Below are positions 53,959 through 64,000 of a DNA stretch of 64,000 nucleotides, piece after piece. Position numbers and translations under genes: made by a program. Numbering within the stretch: the stretch's first letter is position 1; every line of letters begins with the position of its first letter. Source of the DNA: Desulfovibrio sp. (GTDB lineage: Bacteria; Desulfobacterota; Desulfovibrionia; Desulfovibrionales; Desulfovibrionaceae); contig JALHJW010000001.1 in assembly GCA_022839785.1 (NCBI GenBank), positions 248,001-312,000 of the forward strand, read 5' to 3'. The notes beneath the pieces were generated by a model. It searched no databases. It was given only the letters and a program-made list of their open reading frames with translations, and had not been told where the DNA came from.

Positions 53959-55536
<1,578 letters not shown>

Positions 55537-55635
55537 CGTCCTGCACTCCGAAGGCGCCGGAAGAGGTCTGCTCCTCTCGCCTGCGCCCCCTGCATTGCGC
55601 GCGGATCGCGCCGGACGGCCTCGTGCCGTGCGGCG

Positions 55636-55705
55636 GACGCAGGGCGCGCGTCACCCCTGCGTCGGAAAGAGAGCGATGGTTACGTGAGTTGTTCAAGGGA
55701 GTCAA
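55636..55705 (-). promoter_or_regulatory. ffh operon promoter and leader hairpin in the ffh/DUF342 divergent gap
   Basis: The 55537-55978 gap (442 bp) between the divergent ffh and DUF342 genes holds no gene. On the minus strand TTGACT (55700-55705) lies 17 bp before TAACCA (55677-55682), a plausible ffh promoter with start near 55670 and a 134-nt 5' UTR. In that UTR GACGCAGGG (55636-55644) and CCCTGCGTC (55655-55663) form a 9-bp hairpin. On the plus strand TTGACC near 55832 and a following AT-rich CATAGA may be a weak promoter for the DUF342 gene. No riboswitch is recognised. Confidence 0.4.
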
Positions 55706-55978
55706 GCGGCCCTTCGCCCGAAGCGCCACCCTCCCCCGCTCCACGGCGACGCCGCATCGGCCACACCCGCTCCGGCCCGGTAATAGGGCATTTTCAAAGA
55801 GAAAAATCGTTTTTTCTGGCCTTGGGGGGTTGACCTCCCGGTTGCCTGCAGCCACATAGAAATCAGGACAACATGCGTAACCACGGTCGCTGCCCGGCAC
55901 CGGCCGCATTTTTCCCGTGTCCCCGCAGTGCGGCGGACGCGGAGTTGCCCCGGGGACGGATGCCCCGGACAGGACTGC

Positions 55979-57598
55979 ATGAGCGGCAAACCCGACGCAC
56001 AGAACCAGCCGAGCCTGGCCGAACAACTCTCCGCCATGGGGCTGCGCCCCCTGGGCGACCCCCGTCATCCCGTGTTCAAGGGCGACGTGGTGGCCGCGCC
56101 CGCTCCCGAGACCCTCGCCTCCCTTCCCATCACCGTTTCGGAGAAGCATTTCCACGTCAACCCGGGCAGCGGCGAGGTTCTCGCCAAGGGGTACGGCCTG
56201 ATCGAGCTGGCCGACGGCGAGTTGCGCATCCGCCCCCAGCTCAGGATCGTGGACGAACGCACGGCCATCCGGGCCGTGGTGCATGCCGCCGATTTCCTCG
56301 GCCGCCCGGTGATCCCGCGCCGCCTGGCCGAGGTGCTCCTGCGCATGGGCGTCTGCGCCGAACCGGCCCTGGACGAAATCCGCCATTCCCTGGAGCAGGC
56401 GCGCGAGACCGGCAAGCCCGTGCGCGACGTGATCATCGCGCGAGGCGTCCCGCCCAGGCCGGGCACCGATGGGGGCTACGAAATCTTCGAGGCCAAAGGC
56501 GCCGTGCATGAGCATGATCAGCGCATCGATTACAGGCAGCGCAGCACGTTCCACAAGGTGAGCGAAGGCGAGGTCATCGGCCGGATCATTCCGCCCGTGC
56601 CCGGCGAAGGGGGCATGGACGTCTTCGGCAACGTGATTCCCTGCCCCGAGCCCAAGACCGTGCAGCCGAGCCTGGGCGACGGCGTGGTCATCAGCGAGGA
56701 CGGCCTGCAGATCGTGGCCACCCAGGCAGGACTGCTCTCCACCTCCGGCGACCGCCTGACCGTGCTGGACGGCGTGGACATCCCGGGCGACGTGGACTTC
56801 TCCACCGGCAACGTCCACCTGGAGCGCGGCAGCGTGGTCATCCGAGGCTCGATCAAGGATGGCTTCACCGTGGACGTGCCGGGCAACGTGGCCGTGGGGG
56901 ACACCATCAACGCGGCCACGGTGCGCGCGGGCGGCGACGTGCTGGTCGCCCTGGGCGTCCTCACCGGGGAGAACGGCGAAGTCGCGGCGGCGGGCGCGGT
57001 GACGGCCCAGTTCATGGAGAATTCGCGGGTGTTCGCGGGCGGCGACGTGACCGTGGCCCAGAACATCACCAACTGCACCGTGCGCGCCGGGGGCAAGGTC
57101 GTCTGCACGCGCGGCAAGGGCGTGATTCTCGGCGGCGAGATCGAGGCCCTGCGCGGCGTCGAGGCGCGCGAACTGGGCTCGGAATACGGCGTGAAGACGC
57201 AGATCAACCTCGGCCCCCGTCTCGCGGCCATCGAGCGCGACGAGGTGCTCCGCCAGAAGGCGGACGTCAAGGTCACCCTGGGCAAGATCGAGCGGGTGCT
57301 GGGCCCGGGCGACCCGCGCTCCATCCTGGAGCGCACCGCGCCGGTCGACCGGCAGCGCGTGGCACAACTGCTCAAGATCCGCATCTCGGCCGAGGCCCAG
57401 CTCACGGAACTCGACTGCCTGCTCACCCAGGAGCGCGACTGCGCCCGGCAGTGCGGCGAGGTCAAGCTGCGCGTCCGCGGCACCATCCACCCCGGCGTCT
57501 CGGTCACCGTCCTGGGCCGCACCCTGCACGTGGAGGAGCCGCTGTCCTTCGCCACCATCGGCTTCGATCCGGAAACCATGACCATCACGGTCTCGTAG
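55979..57598 (+). CDS. FapA/DUF342 family protein
   Basis: The 539-residue protein has an N-terminal domain and a long central right-handed beta-helix of DUF342/FapA type, with repeats such as VDIPGDVDFSTGNVHLERGSVVIRGS and GDVTVAQNITNCTVRAGGKVVC. A helical region follows (about 410-490). FapA (flagellar assembly protein A) affects polar flagellar function in some proteobacteria, but no flagellar gene is nearby. ATG at 55979 follows ACAGGA; the frame extends 17 codons upstream. Confidence 0.85.
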   Translation: MSGKPDAQNQPSLAEQLSAMGLRPLGDPRHPVFKGDVVAAPAPETLASLPITVSEKHFHVNPGSGEVLAKGYGLIELADGELRIRPQLRIVDERTAIRAVVHAADFLGRPVIPRRLAEVLLRMGVCAEPALDEIRHSLEQARETGKPVRDVIIARGVPPRPGTDGGYEIFEAKGAVHEHDQRIDYRQRSTFHKVSEGEVIGRIIPPVPGEGGMDVFGNVIPCPEPKTVQPSLGDGVVISEDGLQIVATQAGLLSTSGDRLTVLDGVDIPGDVDFSTGNVHLERGSVVIRGSIKDGFTVDVPGNVAVGDTINAATVRAGGDVLVALGVLTGENGEVAAAGAVTAQFMENSRVFAGGDVTVAQNITNCTVRAGGKVVCTRGKGVILGGEIEALRGVEARELGSEYGVKTQINLGPRLAAIERDEVLRQKADVKVTLGKIERVLGPGDPRSILERTAPVDRQRVAQLLKIRISAEAQLTELDCLLTQERDCARQCGEVKLRVRGTIHPGVSVTVLGRTLHVEEPLSFATIGFDPETMTITVS

Positions 57599-57710
57599 GC
57601 CTGTCCTTCGCCCTCCCCGGCTTTCCCGCCTTGCGTTCGTCACGCGGCCTGCGTAGAACGCACCATGGGCATGCCGCCCGAACGACCGCAGACCGCCCCG
57701 GAGGTGCCTG

Positions 57711-58115
57711 ATGGACCCCATGACCACGCACGGCGCGTTTTCCTGGAACGAACTGATGACCACGGACGTGGAGGCGGCCAAGACCTTCTACGCCGCCCTC
57801 TTCGGCTGGACCTACGAGGCCATGACCGTGGAGGGCGAGGGCCCGAGCACCGGCATGACCTACACCTCGGCCAAGGTGGGCGAAACCTGGGCGGGCGGCA
57901 TGATGCCCTTCCCCCCCGGCGTCCAGGGCGCGCCGCCGCACTGGGGCTGCTACGTCACGGTCGACGACGTGGACGCCACCCTGGCCCAGGTCGAGAAACT
58001 TGGCGGCCGCATCCTGGTCCCGGCCTTCGACGTGCCTGGCGTGGGCCGCCTGGCCGTGTTCCAGGACCCCCAGGGCGCGGTCCTGTCCATCGCCAGGTAC
58101 GCCTTCGGAGCCTGA
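57711..58115 (+). CDS. VOC (glyoxalase/bleomycin resistance) family protein
   Basis: A 134-residue protein with two betaalphabetabetabeta modules: FSWNELMTTDVEAAKTFYAALFGW and VTVDDVDATLAQVEKLGGRILVPAFDV, ending FQDPQGAVLSIARY. The family includes glyoxalases, dioxygenases and resistance proteins; the function here is unknown. GGAGG lies 6 bp before the ATG. A long hairpin follows the stop. Confidence 0.9.
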   Translation: MDPMTTHGAFSWNELMTTDVEAAKTFYAALFGWTYEAMTVEGEGPSTGMTYTSAKVGETWAGGMMPFPPGVQGAPPHWGCYVTVDDVDATLAQVEKLGGRILVPAFDVPGVGRLAVFQDPQGAVLSIARYAFGA

Positions 58116-58135
58116 TCCCGGAAATCCCCAACAAT

Positions 58136-58172
58136 CCGAAGGCGCGGAGGGCATGGCCCTCCGCGCCTTCGG
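58136..58172 (+). terminator. 17-bp hairpin after the VOC gene (hairpin copy 1)
   Basis: CCGAAGGCGCGGAGGGC (58136-58152) pairs perfectly with GCCCTCCGCGCCTTCGG (58156-58172) around ATG. It lies 20 bp after the VOC stop; GG-rich sequence rather than a T tract follows. A near-identical hairpin recurs at 58317-58350. Confidence 0.65.
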
Positions 58173-58193
58173 TTGGTGACAACGTCCATTTTT

Positions 58194-58317
58194 CAGGCTG
58201 CTCAAAAAGAGCCGGATGCAAGGCGCAAAAAAAGCTCAAGACCGACGCGTATCGCACATACGCGAGGGTTTGAGCTTTTTGCAGCAACGCGGCAGACGGG
58301 GCTTTTTCAGCAGCCTG
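58194..58317. mobile_element. 124-bp palindromic repeat element (MITE/REP-like)
   Basis: Terminal inverted repeats CAGGCTGCTCAAAAAG (58194-58209) and CTTTTTCAGCAGCCTG (58302-58317) match at 15 of 16 positions. Inside, GCAAAAAAAGCTCAA pairs with TTTGAGCTTTTTGC and CGCGTAT with ATACGCG, so nearly the whole element can fold into one cruciform. It encodes no protein. The organisation and motifs (TGCAAGGCGCAAAAAAA, GCAGCAACGCGGCAGACGG) resemble a dispersed repeat I know from deltaproteobacteria. It sits between two copies of a terminator-like hairpin. Confidence 0.75.
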
Positions 58318-58350
58318 AAGGCGCGGAGGGCATGGCCCTCCGCGCCTTTC
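58317..58350 (-). terminator. Hairpin copy 2, next to the palindromic element
   Basis: A 32-base stretch is identical to the core of hairpin copy 1 (58138-58169): GAAGGCGCGGAGGGC, ATG, then GCCCTCCGCGCCTT. It lies about 70 bp beyond the stop of the minus-strand hypothetical gene (58420) and could end that transcript. Its first base is shared with the right end of the palindromic element. Confidence 0.6.
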
Positions 58351-58419
58351 CCATCCCCGGCGGCGGCGCGCGCCGCGCCGCCCACGTCATTCCCCTCCGG
58401 CCGTGCCGCCGAAGAAATC

Positions 58420-58812
58420 TCAGGCCGCCACGTTCAGCAGCGAAAATGTGCTCGATTCGCCCTCGGCGGACGAGACCGTCCAGGTGCCGTCGCTGTTGCG
58501 TACCAAGGCCGCGGCCTCGCCCGCGAGTCCCTGGCCCTGGCCGATCTCCTGCAATTCACGTTTGTGCGCGGCGATCCATTTGTCGATGCTCTCCTGCGAG
58601 AGATCGCCCTTGAGGTCGTCCAGAAGCTGAAGCATGGCGTTCTTGCCGGACGGGTCCACCGCAGGCGCGAACTTCTCGAAGAACCCCTGCAGCGAATCGG
58701 CGTTGACCACCTCGCGCGCGGCGGTCGGCCCCTCGGGCTGGTAGCCGGGGTCGTTGTTCAGTCCCCTGAAGGAGTACAGACCGTCGCCGGTTCCGTGACC
58801 ACCGATGATCAT
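58420..58812 (-). CDS. Hypothetical protein, 130 residues
   Basis: The gene is not recognised. The protein begins MIIGGHGTGDGLYSFRG, has a helical, acidic middle (GFFEKFAPAV, LLDDLKGDLSQESIDKWIAAHKRELQE), and ends in a Ser/Thr-rich stretch SSTFSLLNVAA. It lacks a signal peptide, membrane segment and cysteine. The glycine-rich start and hydrophobic C-terminus could suit a type I-secreted protein, but no exporter is near. GGAGG precedes the ATG. Confidence 0.65.
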   Translation of the reverse strand: MIIGGHGTGDGLYSFRGLNNDPGYQPEGPTAAREVVNADSLQGFFEKFAPAVDPSGKNAMLQLLDDLKGDLSQESIDKWIAAHKRELQEIGQGQGLAGEAAALVRNSDGTWTVSSAEGESSTFSLLNVAA

Positions 58813-58858
58813 GGCGAGCCTCCGTGTCAGCTCTTATCGGCCGCCGGTCAGGAAACAT

Positions 58859-59740
58859 TTAGGGCTGCCAGACCGCCCGCGCCGTCTCGATAACCGCGTT
58901 CACCGCGGGATCGGAGCGGCGGCGGGCCAGGCAGGCGATGGACAGGGGCATGGACAGGGGCGGCCCGGCCTTCCAGATGGTCCCGGCCCCGCAGGCCTCC
59001 AGGTCCTCGGCCATGTCCTGGCGCAAAAAGGCCATGCCCGTCCCGGCCATGATCAACTCGCGCATCACGTCCTCGCTGTCCGAGAAGAGCACCTTGCGGG
59101 GCGTGACGCCGATGCGGCAGAACATGTCGTGGCCGTCGGCAAAGCAGGGACAGTCGGCCGAGGTCCACAGCCAGGGCATTTGGGCCAGCTCCTCCACCGT
59201 GGCCCCCACGATGCGCTCGCGCCAGGCGGACGGGCCGCAGGCCAGGATACCGATGCGCGCCAGTTCCTCCACGACGATGCCTTCGGCCTGCTGCACGCCG
59301 AAGAGGAAGCCCGCGTCCAGATCGCCGCGCCGCAGCCATTCCGGCGTGCTGGTGGACTGGCTCTGCGTGAAGTAGGGCGAAAGGCCCGGATGGCGGCATG
59401 CCAGCTCGTCGCGGTAGCGGGGCACGCGCAGGAACACGGGGTCGGTGTTCAGGCCGATGCGCACCACGCCGGTGATGTCTCCGCGAAGGCTCGCGGCCTC
59501 CTCCAGCACCCCGCGCGAGGCCTCCAGCACCGCGTCGGCGCGGACCTTCAGCCGCCTGCCCGCATCGGTCAGGGCCATGCCGCGCGGCGTGCGCGAGAAG
59601 AGCGCCACCCCGAGTTCGTCCTCCAGGGCCTTGATCTGACCGGACAGGGCGGACTGCGAGAGGTGCAGCCGCTCGCCCGCCCGCGTCAGATGCCCCTCCT
59701 CGGCCACGGCCACGAAGGATCTGAGCTGGTACAGTTCCAC
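58859..59740 (-). CDS. LysR-family transcriptional regulator
   Basis: The 293-residue protein has an N-terminal winged helix (FVAVAEEGHLTRAGERLHLSQSALSGQIKALEDELG in sequence around residues 9-43) and a C-terminal effector domain. The effector and targets are unknown. GTG at 59740 follows GGGAGGAGG, which decides the start. Upstream lies a palindrome-rich divergent region toward the Cys-rich protein gene at 59921. Confidence 0.92.
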   Translation of the reverse strand: MELYQLRSFVAVAEEGHLTRAGERLHLSQSALSGQIKALEDELGVALFSRTPRGMALTDAGRRLKVRADAVLEASRGVLEEAASLRGDITGVVRIGLNTDPVFLRVPRYRDELACRHPGLSPYFTQSQSTSTPEWLRRGDLDAGFLFGVQQAEGIVVEELARIGILACGPSAWRERIVGATVEELAQMPWLWTSADCPCFADGHDMFCRIGVTPRKVLFSDSEDVMRELIMAGTGMAFLRQDMAEDLEACGAGTIWKAGPPLSMPLSIACLARRRSDPAVNAVIETARAVWQP

Positions 59741-59760
59741 TGCGCCTCCTCCCTATCGAA

Positions 59761-59805
59761 AAAACCGAACGGTCCGTTCGGAACTTGCCGTTGGATTCGG
59801 TTTTC
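59761..59805. promoter_or_regulatory. Nested palindromes in the LysR divergent region
   Basis: CCGAACGG (59765-59772), T, CCGTTCGG (59774-59781) is a perfect 17-bp palindrome. The same left half also pairs with a second site: AAAACCGAA (59761-59769) with TTCGGTTTT (59796-59804). It lies 20-65 bp upstream of the LysR GTG. The compact palindrome resembles TetR-family operators more than the T-N11-A site of LysR proteins; a regulator binding here is inferred. Confidence 0.5.
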
Positions 59806-59867
59806 TAGTTGCGTGTAGATTCCGCGTCAAGAGGCCGGTGATGTTCCACGCCGCGACATTGTCTGCA

Positions 59868-59882
59868 TCACAATATTTGTGA
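59868..59882. repeat. Inverted repeat TCACAA-TAT-TTGTGA
   Basis: Six-base arms TCACAA (59868-59873) and TTGTGA (59877-59882) flank TAT in the AT-rich part of the LysR/Cys-rich protein gap. It lies about 40 bp before the ATG at 59921. The half-sites look like those of CRP/FNR/Rex proteins but in opposite orientation, so it is not a standard site. Confidence 0.4.
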
Positions 59883-59920
59883 CCCAAACAATGCCACGCA
59901 AGAAGCCGGAAGAAGACGAC

Positions 59921-60289
59921 ATGAACGCCATGCTGCGGTTCTCCATCGCCATGTTCATCGCCATTCCGCTGTTCCTGTTCCTCATCGCCGCCGATGCATT
60001 CTCCGCTGACGTGCAGTCCAGCATCGAGAACATCTGCGAGGAGCGCGGCTTTGCATCCGGAGCGACGGAGCAGCTCTTCTGCCTGCAGTTTCACAAGGCG
60101 CGCAACTACCGGATGATGGCCGACTACGGCCCGTCGCTCTGCTTCGCCTGCACCCAGATCTGCGCGGAGGAGCGGGAAGACTATGCAGCCTGCCGGGCGC
60201 GTTGCGAACGGGCCTGCGGCCTCCAGCCGCTGGGGGGCACGGCCGTGGCGGGCGCGGCGAAAGAGACGCCGGGCCTGACCATGCGCTGA
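59921..60289 (+). CDS. Small cysteine-rich exported protein
   Basis: A 122-residue precursor from ATG 59921, preceded by GGAAG. A long hydrophobic N-terminal segment (MLRFSIAMFIAIPLFLFLIA) with AFSA suggests a signal peptide. The mature part has nine cysteines including CFACTQIC and CRARCERACG. Earlier in-frame starts at 59879 and 59891 lie over the inverted repeat. No family is recognised; the C-terminal Cys spacing is like that of the protein at 30571-30873. Confidence 0.65.
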   Translation: MNAMLRFSIAMFIAIPLFLFLIAADAFSADVQSSIENICEERGFASGATEQLFCLQFHKARNYRMMADYGPSLCFACTQICAEEREDYAACRARCERACGLQPLGGTAVAGAAKETPGLTMR

Positions 60290-60320
60290 TCCGGCCCGGC
60301 GCGAAAGCGGGAGCGACGGA

Positions 60321-60677
60321 CTACTTGCCGTCCTCGAAACGCTCGGCTTCCCAGGTCAGGAGAAAAACGGTCTTCTCGCCGCAATTCCTCTTCAGGTAGT
60401 CCACGATCTCCCCGCCCAAGGGCCGCGATGCGGACACAAGGTAGGAATGGCTGGCCTCGGGTGGCTTCACGCCGTCCTTGCCCATGGCCGCGCCCTCTGT
60501 TTTCGCCAGGGTGTAGCCCCCGGCGGTGCGCGCCAGGAACTCCTGCAAGGCCAGGGTCTTCTCCTTGGAAAGCGCGGCGTCGACCACGAAGAAATGCACG
60601 TAGGCCTTCCCGGCAAAGGCCGGGACGCCGGACAGCAGGACGGCGAGAAGCGCCAGGACGGATACGAGGGTGCGCAT
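60321..60677 (-). CDS. Hypothetical exported protein, 118 residues
   Basis: ATG at 60677 follows GGAGG and begins a signal peptide (MRTLVSVLALLAVLLSG, cleavage near AFA-GK). The mature region of about 97 residues (KAYVHFFVVDAALSKEKTLALQEF in two parts, KRNCGEKTVFLLTWEAERFEDG) has one cysteine and no recognised domain. It is convergent with the Cys-rich protein gene and lies downstream of clpB on the same strand. Confidence 0.7.
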   Translation of the reverse strand: MRTLVSVLALLAVLLSGVPAFAGKAYVHFFVVDAALSKEKTLALQEFLARTAGGYTLAKTEGAAMGKDGVKPPEASHSYLVSASRPLGGEIVDYLKRNCGEKTVFLLTWEAERFEDGK

Positions 60678-60761
60678 GGAGTGCCTCCGTTTTTGCTGCA
60701 CGTAGCATGAAACGCCGCGCGCGCAAACGGGCCGCGAGGAACCGGGGGCGGCCCGCGAACC

Positions 60762-60800
60762 GCGGCGGCCGGCCCCTCCCAAGGAAGGTCCGGCCGCCGC
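60762..60800 (-). terminator. Hairpin after clpB
   Basis: GCGGCGGCCGG (60762-60772) and CCGGCCGCCGC (60790-60800) form a perfect 11-bp stem, with some further pairing in the 17-base loop. On the minus strand it lies 23 bp after the clpB stop. There is no T tract. Confidence 0.5.
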
Positions 60801-60822
60801 ACCGGGCATGGGCTGGACGCGC

Positions 60823-63432
<2,610 letters not shown>

Positions 63433-63460
63433 GTGCGTCCTCCGTCAGGGGAAAGATCGG

Positions 63461-63769
63461 CTACAAAAGCCGCTTGAGTTCCGTGATCTCGTTTTCCAGC
63501 CGCTCCACGCGCTCGATGAGGTCGACCACGATGGTTCCGGCGATGGTGGACAGGCCGATGTCCGCGCACAGACGCGAAAGCCTGCGCATGCGCAGCACGT
63601 CGTCCATGCGGAAGAGGAAGTCCGCGCCGCTCCTGACCGGCTCCACCCAGCCCAGTTCGATGACCTCGGCCACCCGGTCCGGGCCGATGCGGGCGATCTC
63701 CACCACCTGTGCCCAGGCCACCAGGGCGGAAGGGGCGGGCAGGGTCGGTTCGCGCACGAGCATGCTCAT
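63461..63769 (-). CDS. cbpM: CbpM-like chaperone modulator
   Basis: A 102-residue protein with a MerR-like helix-turn-helix start (VVEIARIGPDRVAEVIELGWVEPV), an LSRLCADIGLSTIAGTIVVDLIERV middle and a C-terminal coiled coil (RVERLENEITELKRLL). CbpM binds the J domain of CbpA and modulates it. It lies between the DnaJ/CbpA gene and clpB, with 9 bp to the former. An ATG two codons downstream is an alternative start. Confidence 0.88.
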   Translation of the reverse strand: MSMLVREPTLPAPSALVAWAQVVEIARIGPDRVAEVIELGWVEPVRSGADFLFRMDDVLRMRRLSRLCADIGLSTIAGTIVVDLIERVERLENEITELKRLL

Positions 63770-63778
63770 GTCCCCCTC

Positions 63779-64000
63779 CTAGTCGTTGCGCGGATTGAAG
63801 TTCGAGGCCGCGCGCAGCTTTTCCCACAGCTCCTTCTCCTCGGCCGAAACCGAGGCGGGAACCTTGATCATGATACGCACGAAGAGGTCGCCGCGGCCGT
63901 GCGGGCCGGGCAGGCCCTTGCCGCGCACCCTGAGCTTCTGGCCGCTGCCGGTTCCGGCCGGGATGCGCATCTCCAGCGCCCCGTCCAGGGTGGGTACGCG
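63779..64000 (-). CDS. cbpA: DnaJ/CbpA-type co-chaperone (C-terminal part, runs off the window)
   Basis: The visible 73 codons are the end of a DnaJ-class protein: RVPTLDGALEMRIPAGTGSG, QKLRVRGKGLPGPHGRGDLF, VRIMIKVP, then SAEEKELWEKLRAASNFNPRN. This is the second C-terminal substrate-binding domain of DnaJ/CbpA. The J domain lies beyond position 64000, so CbpA versus DnaJ rests on the adjacent cbpM gene. The stop TAG is at 63779-63781. Confidence 0.88.
   Translation of the reverse strand, partial: RVPTLDGALEMRIPAGTGSGQKLRVRGKGLPGPHGRGDLFVRIMIKVPASVSAEEKELWEKLRAASNFNPRND

Noticed and set aside
55636..55663. Riboswitch or ribosomal-protein binding leader upstream of ffh
   Set aside because: Only a single 9-bp hairpin is seen; it matches no riboswitch or S16/L19 leader that I recognise, so it is listed only as a leader hairpin.
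59868..59882. CRP/FNR or Rex binding site
   Set aside because: The half-sites TCACAA and TTGTGA are in reversed orientation and spaced by 3 bp, unlike TGTGA-N6-TCACA or TTGTGAA-N4-TTCACAA. It is kept only as an inverted repeat.

Overview
The window is 64 kb of very GC-rich bacterial chromosome with tight gene packing, many 1 to 4 bp stop/start overlaps and almost exclusive G/C at third codon positions. The gene content (rubrerythrin, a lactate/glycolate oxidase pair made of a GlcD-like flavoprotein and a CCG-domain Fe-S subunit, SelB, many sigma-54 regulators, a TrmD with an extra SPOUT domain, intergenic hairpin repeats) points to an anaerobic sulfate-reducing deltaproteobacterium of the Desulfovibrionaceae. 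I cannot name the genus or species. It reads as ordinary core chromosome: there is no phage, transposase gene, CRISPR array or rRNA operon.

Layout. 1-4904: a signalling island with a receiver-less sigma-54 activator converging on a response regulator whose phospho-acceptor Asp is Glu, next to a large GAF/PAS hybrid histidine kinase. 5020-5095: tRNA-Lys. 5270-7162: dsbD, whose 3' end overlaps a convergent M24 peptidase. 8410-10090: an overlapping CoA-binding / YkgJ / J-domain operon. 10119-16360: a good sigma-54 promoter, a protoporphyrinogen-oxidase-like flavoprotein, an M24B peptidase, a DUF4911-like protein, tgt and a DUF255 thioredoxin-fold protein, then tRNA-His (16400). 16566-24588 (minus): larB, two glycosyltransferases, an O-antigen ligase-like protein and a PAP2 phosphatase in one overlapping operon, followed by selB, a monohaem lipoprotein and an orphan solute-binding protein. 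24699-36790: a sigma-54 activator with a degenerate receiver, an aminotransferase, hemW, corA, a Cys-rich secreted protein, coaX, eno, folD, a STAS protein, and a divergent LysE exporter / MocR regulator pair.

37054-49816 (minus): secA, lactate/glycolate oxidase subunits, rubrerythrin, smpB, a partial PTS (EI, HPr, EIID), rsmI and ilvBN. The ilvBN genes are preceded by a valine-rich leader peptide and attenuator hairpin closely resembling enterobacterial ivbL. 49834-55536 (minus): the translation cluster ffh-rpsP-khpA-rimM-trmD-rplS-rnhB-yraN. 55979-60677: a FapA/DUF342 protein, a VOC protein, a 124-bp palindromic repeat element sitting between two copies of a terminator hairpin, a LysR regulator and small secreted proteins. 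60823-64000 (minus): heat-shock genes clpB, cbpM and the 3' part of cbpA/dnaJ.

The features most worth attention are non-coding: the ilv attenuator, two copies of a hairpin repeat whose arms differ but stay complementary, the palindromic element flanked by duplicated hairpins, repeated GCGGCAA-N4-TTGCCGC palindromes, and overlapping divergent promoters at lysE/mocR. The coding oddities are the non-canonical receivers, orphan larB in a glycan operon, and the TTG-started cytochrome lipoprotein. All functional names come from reading motifs and family resemblance; no search was run.
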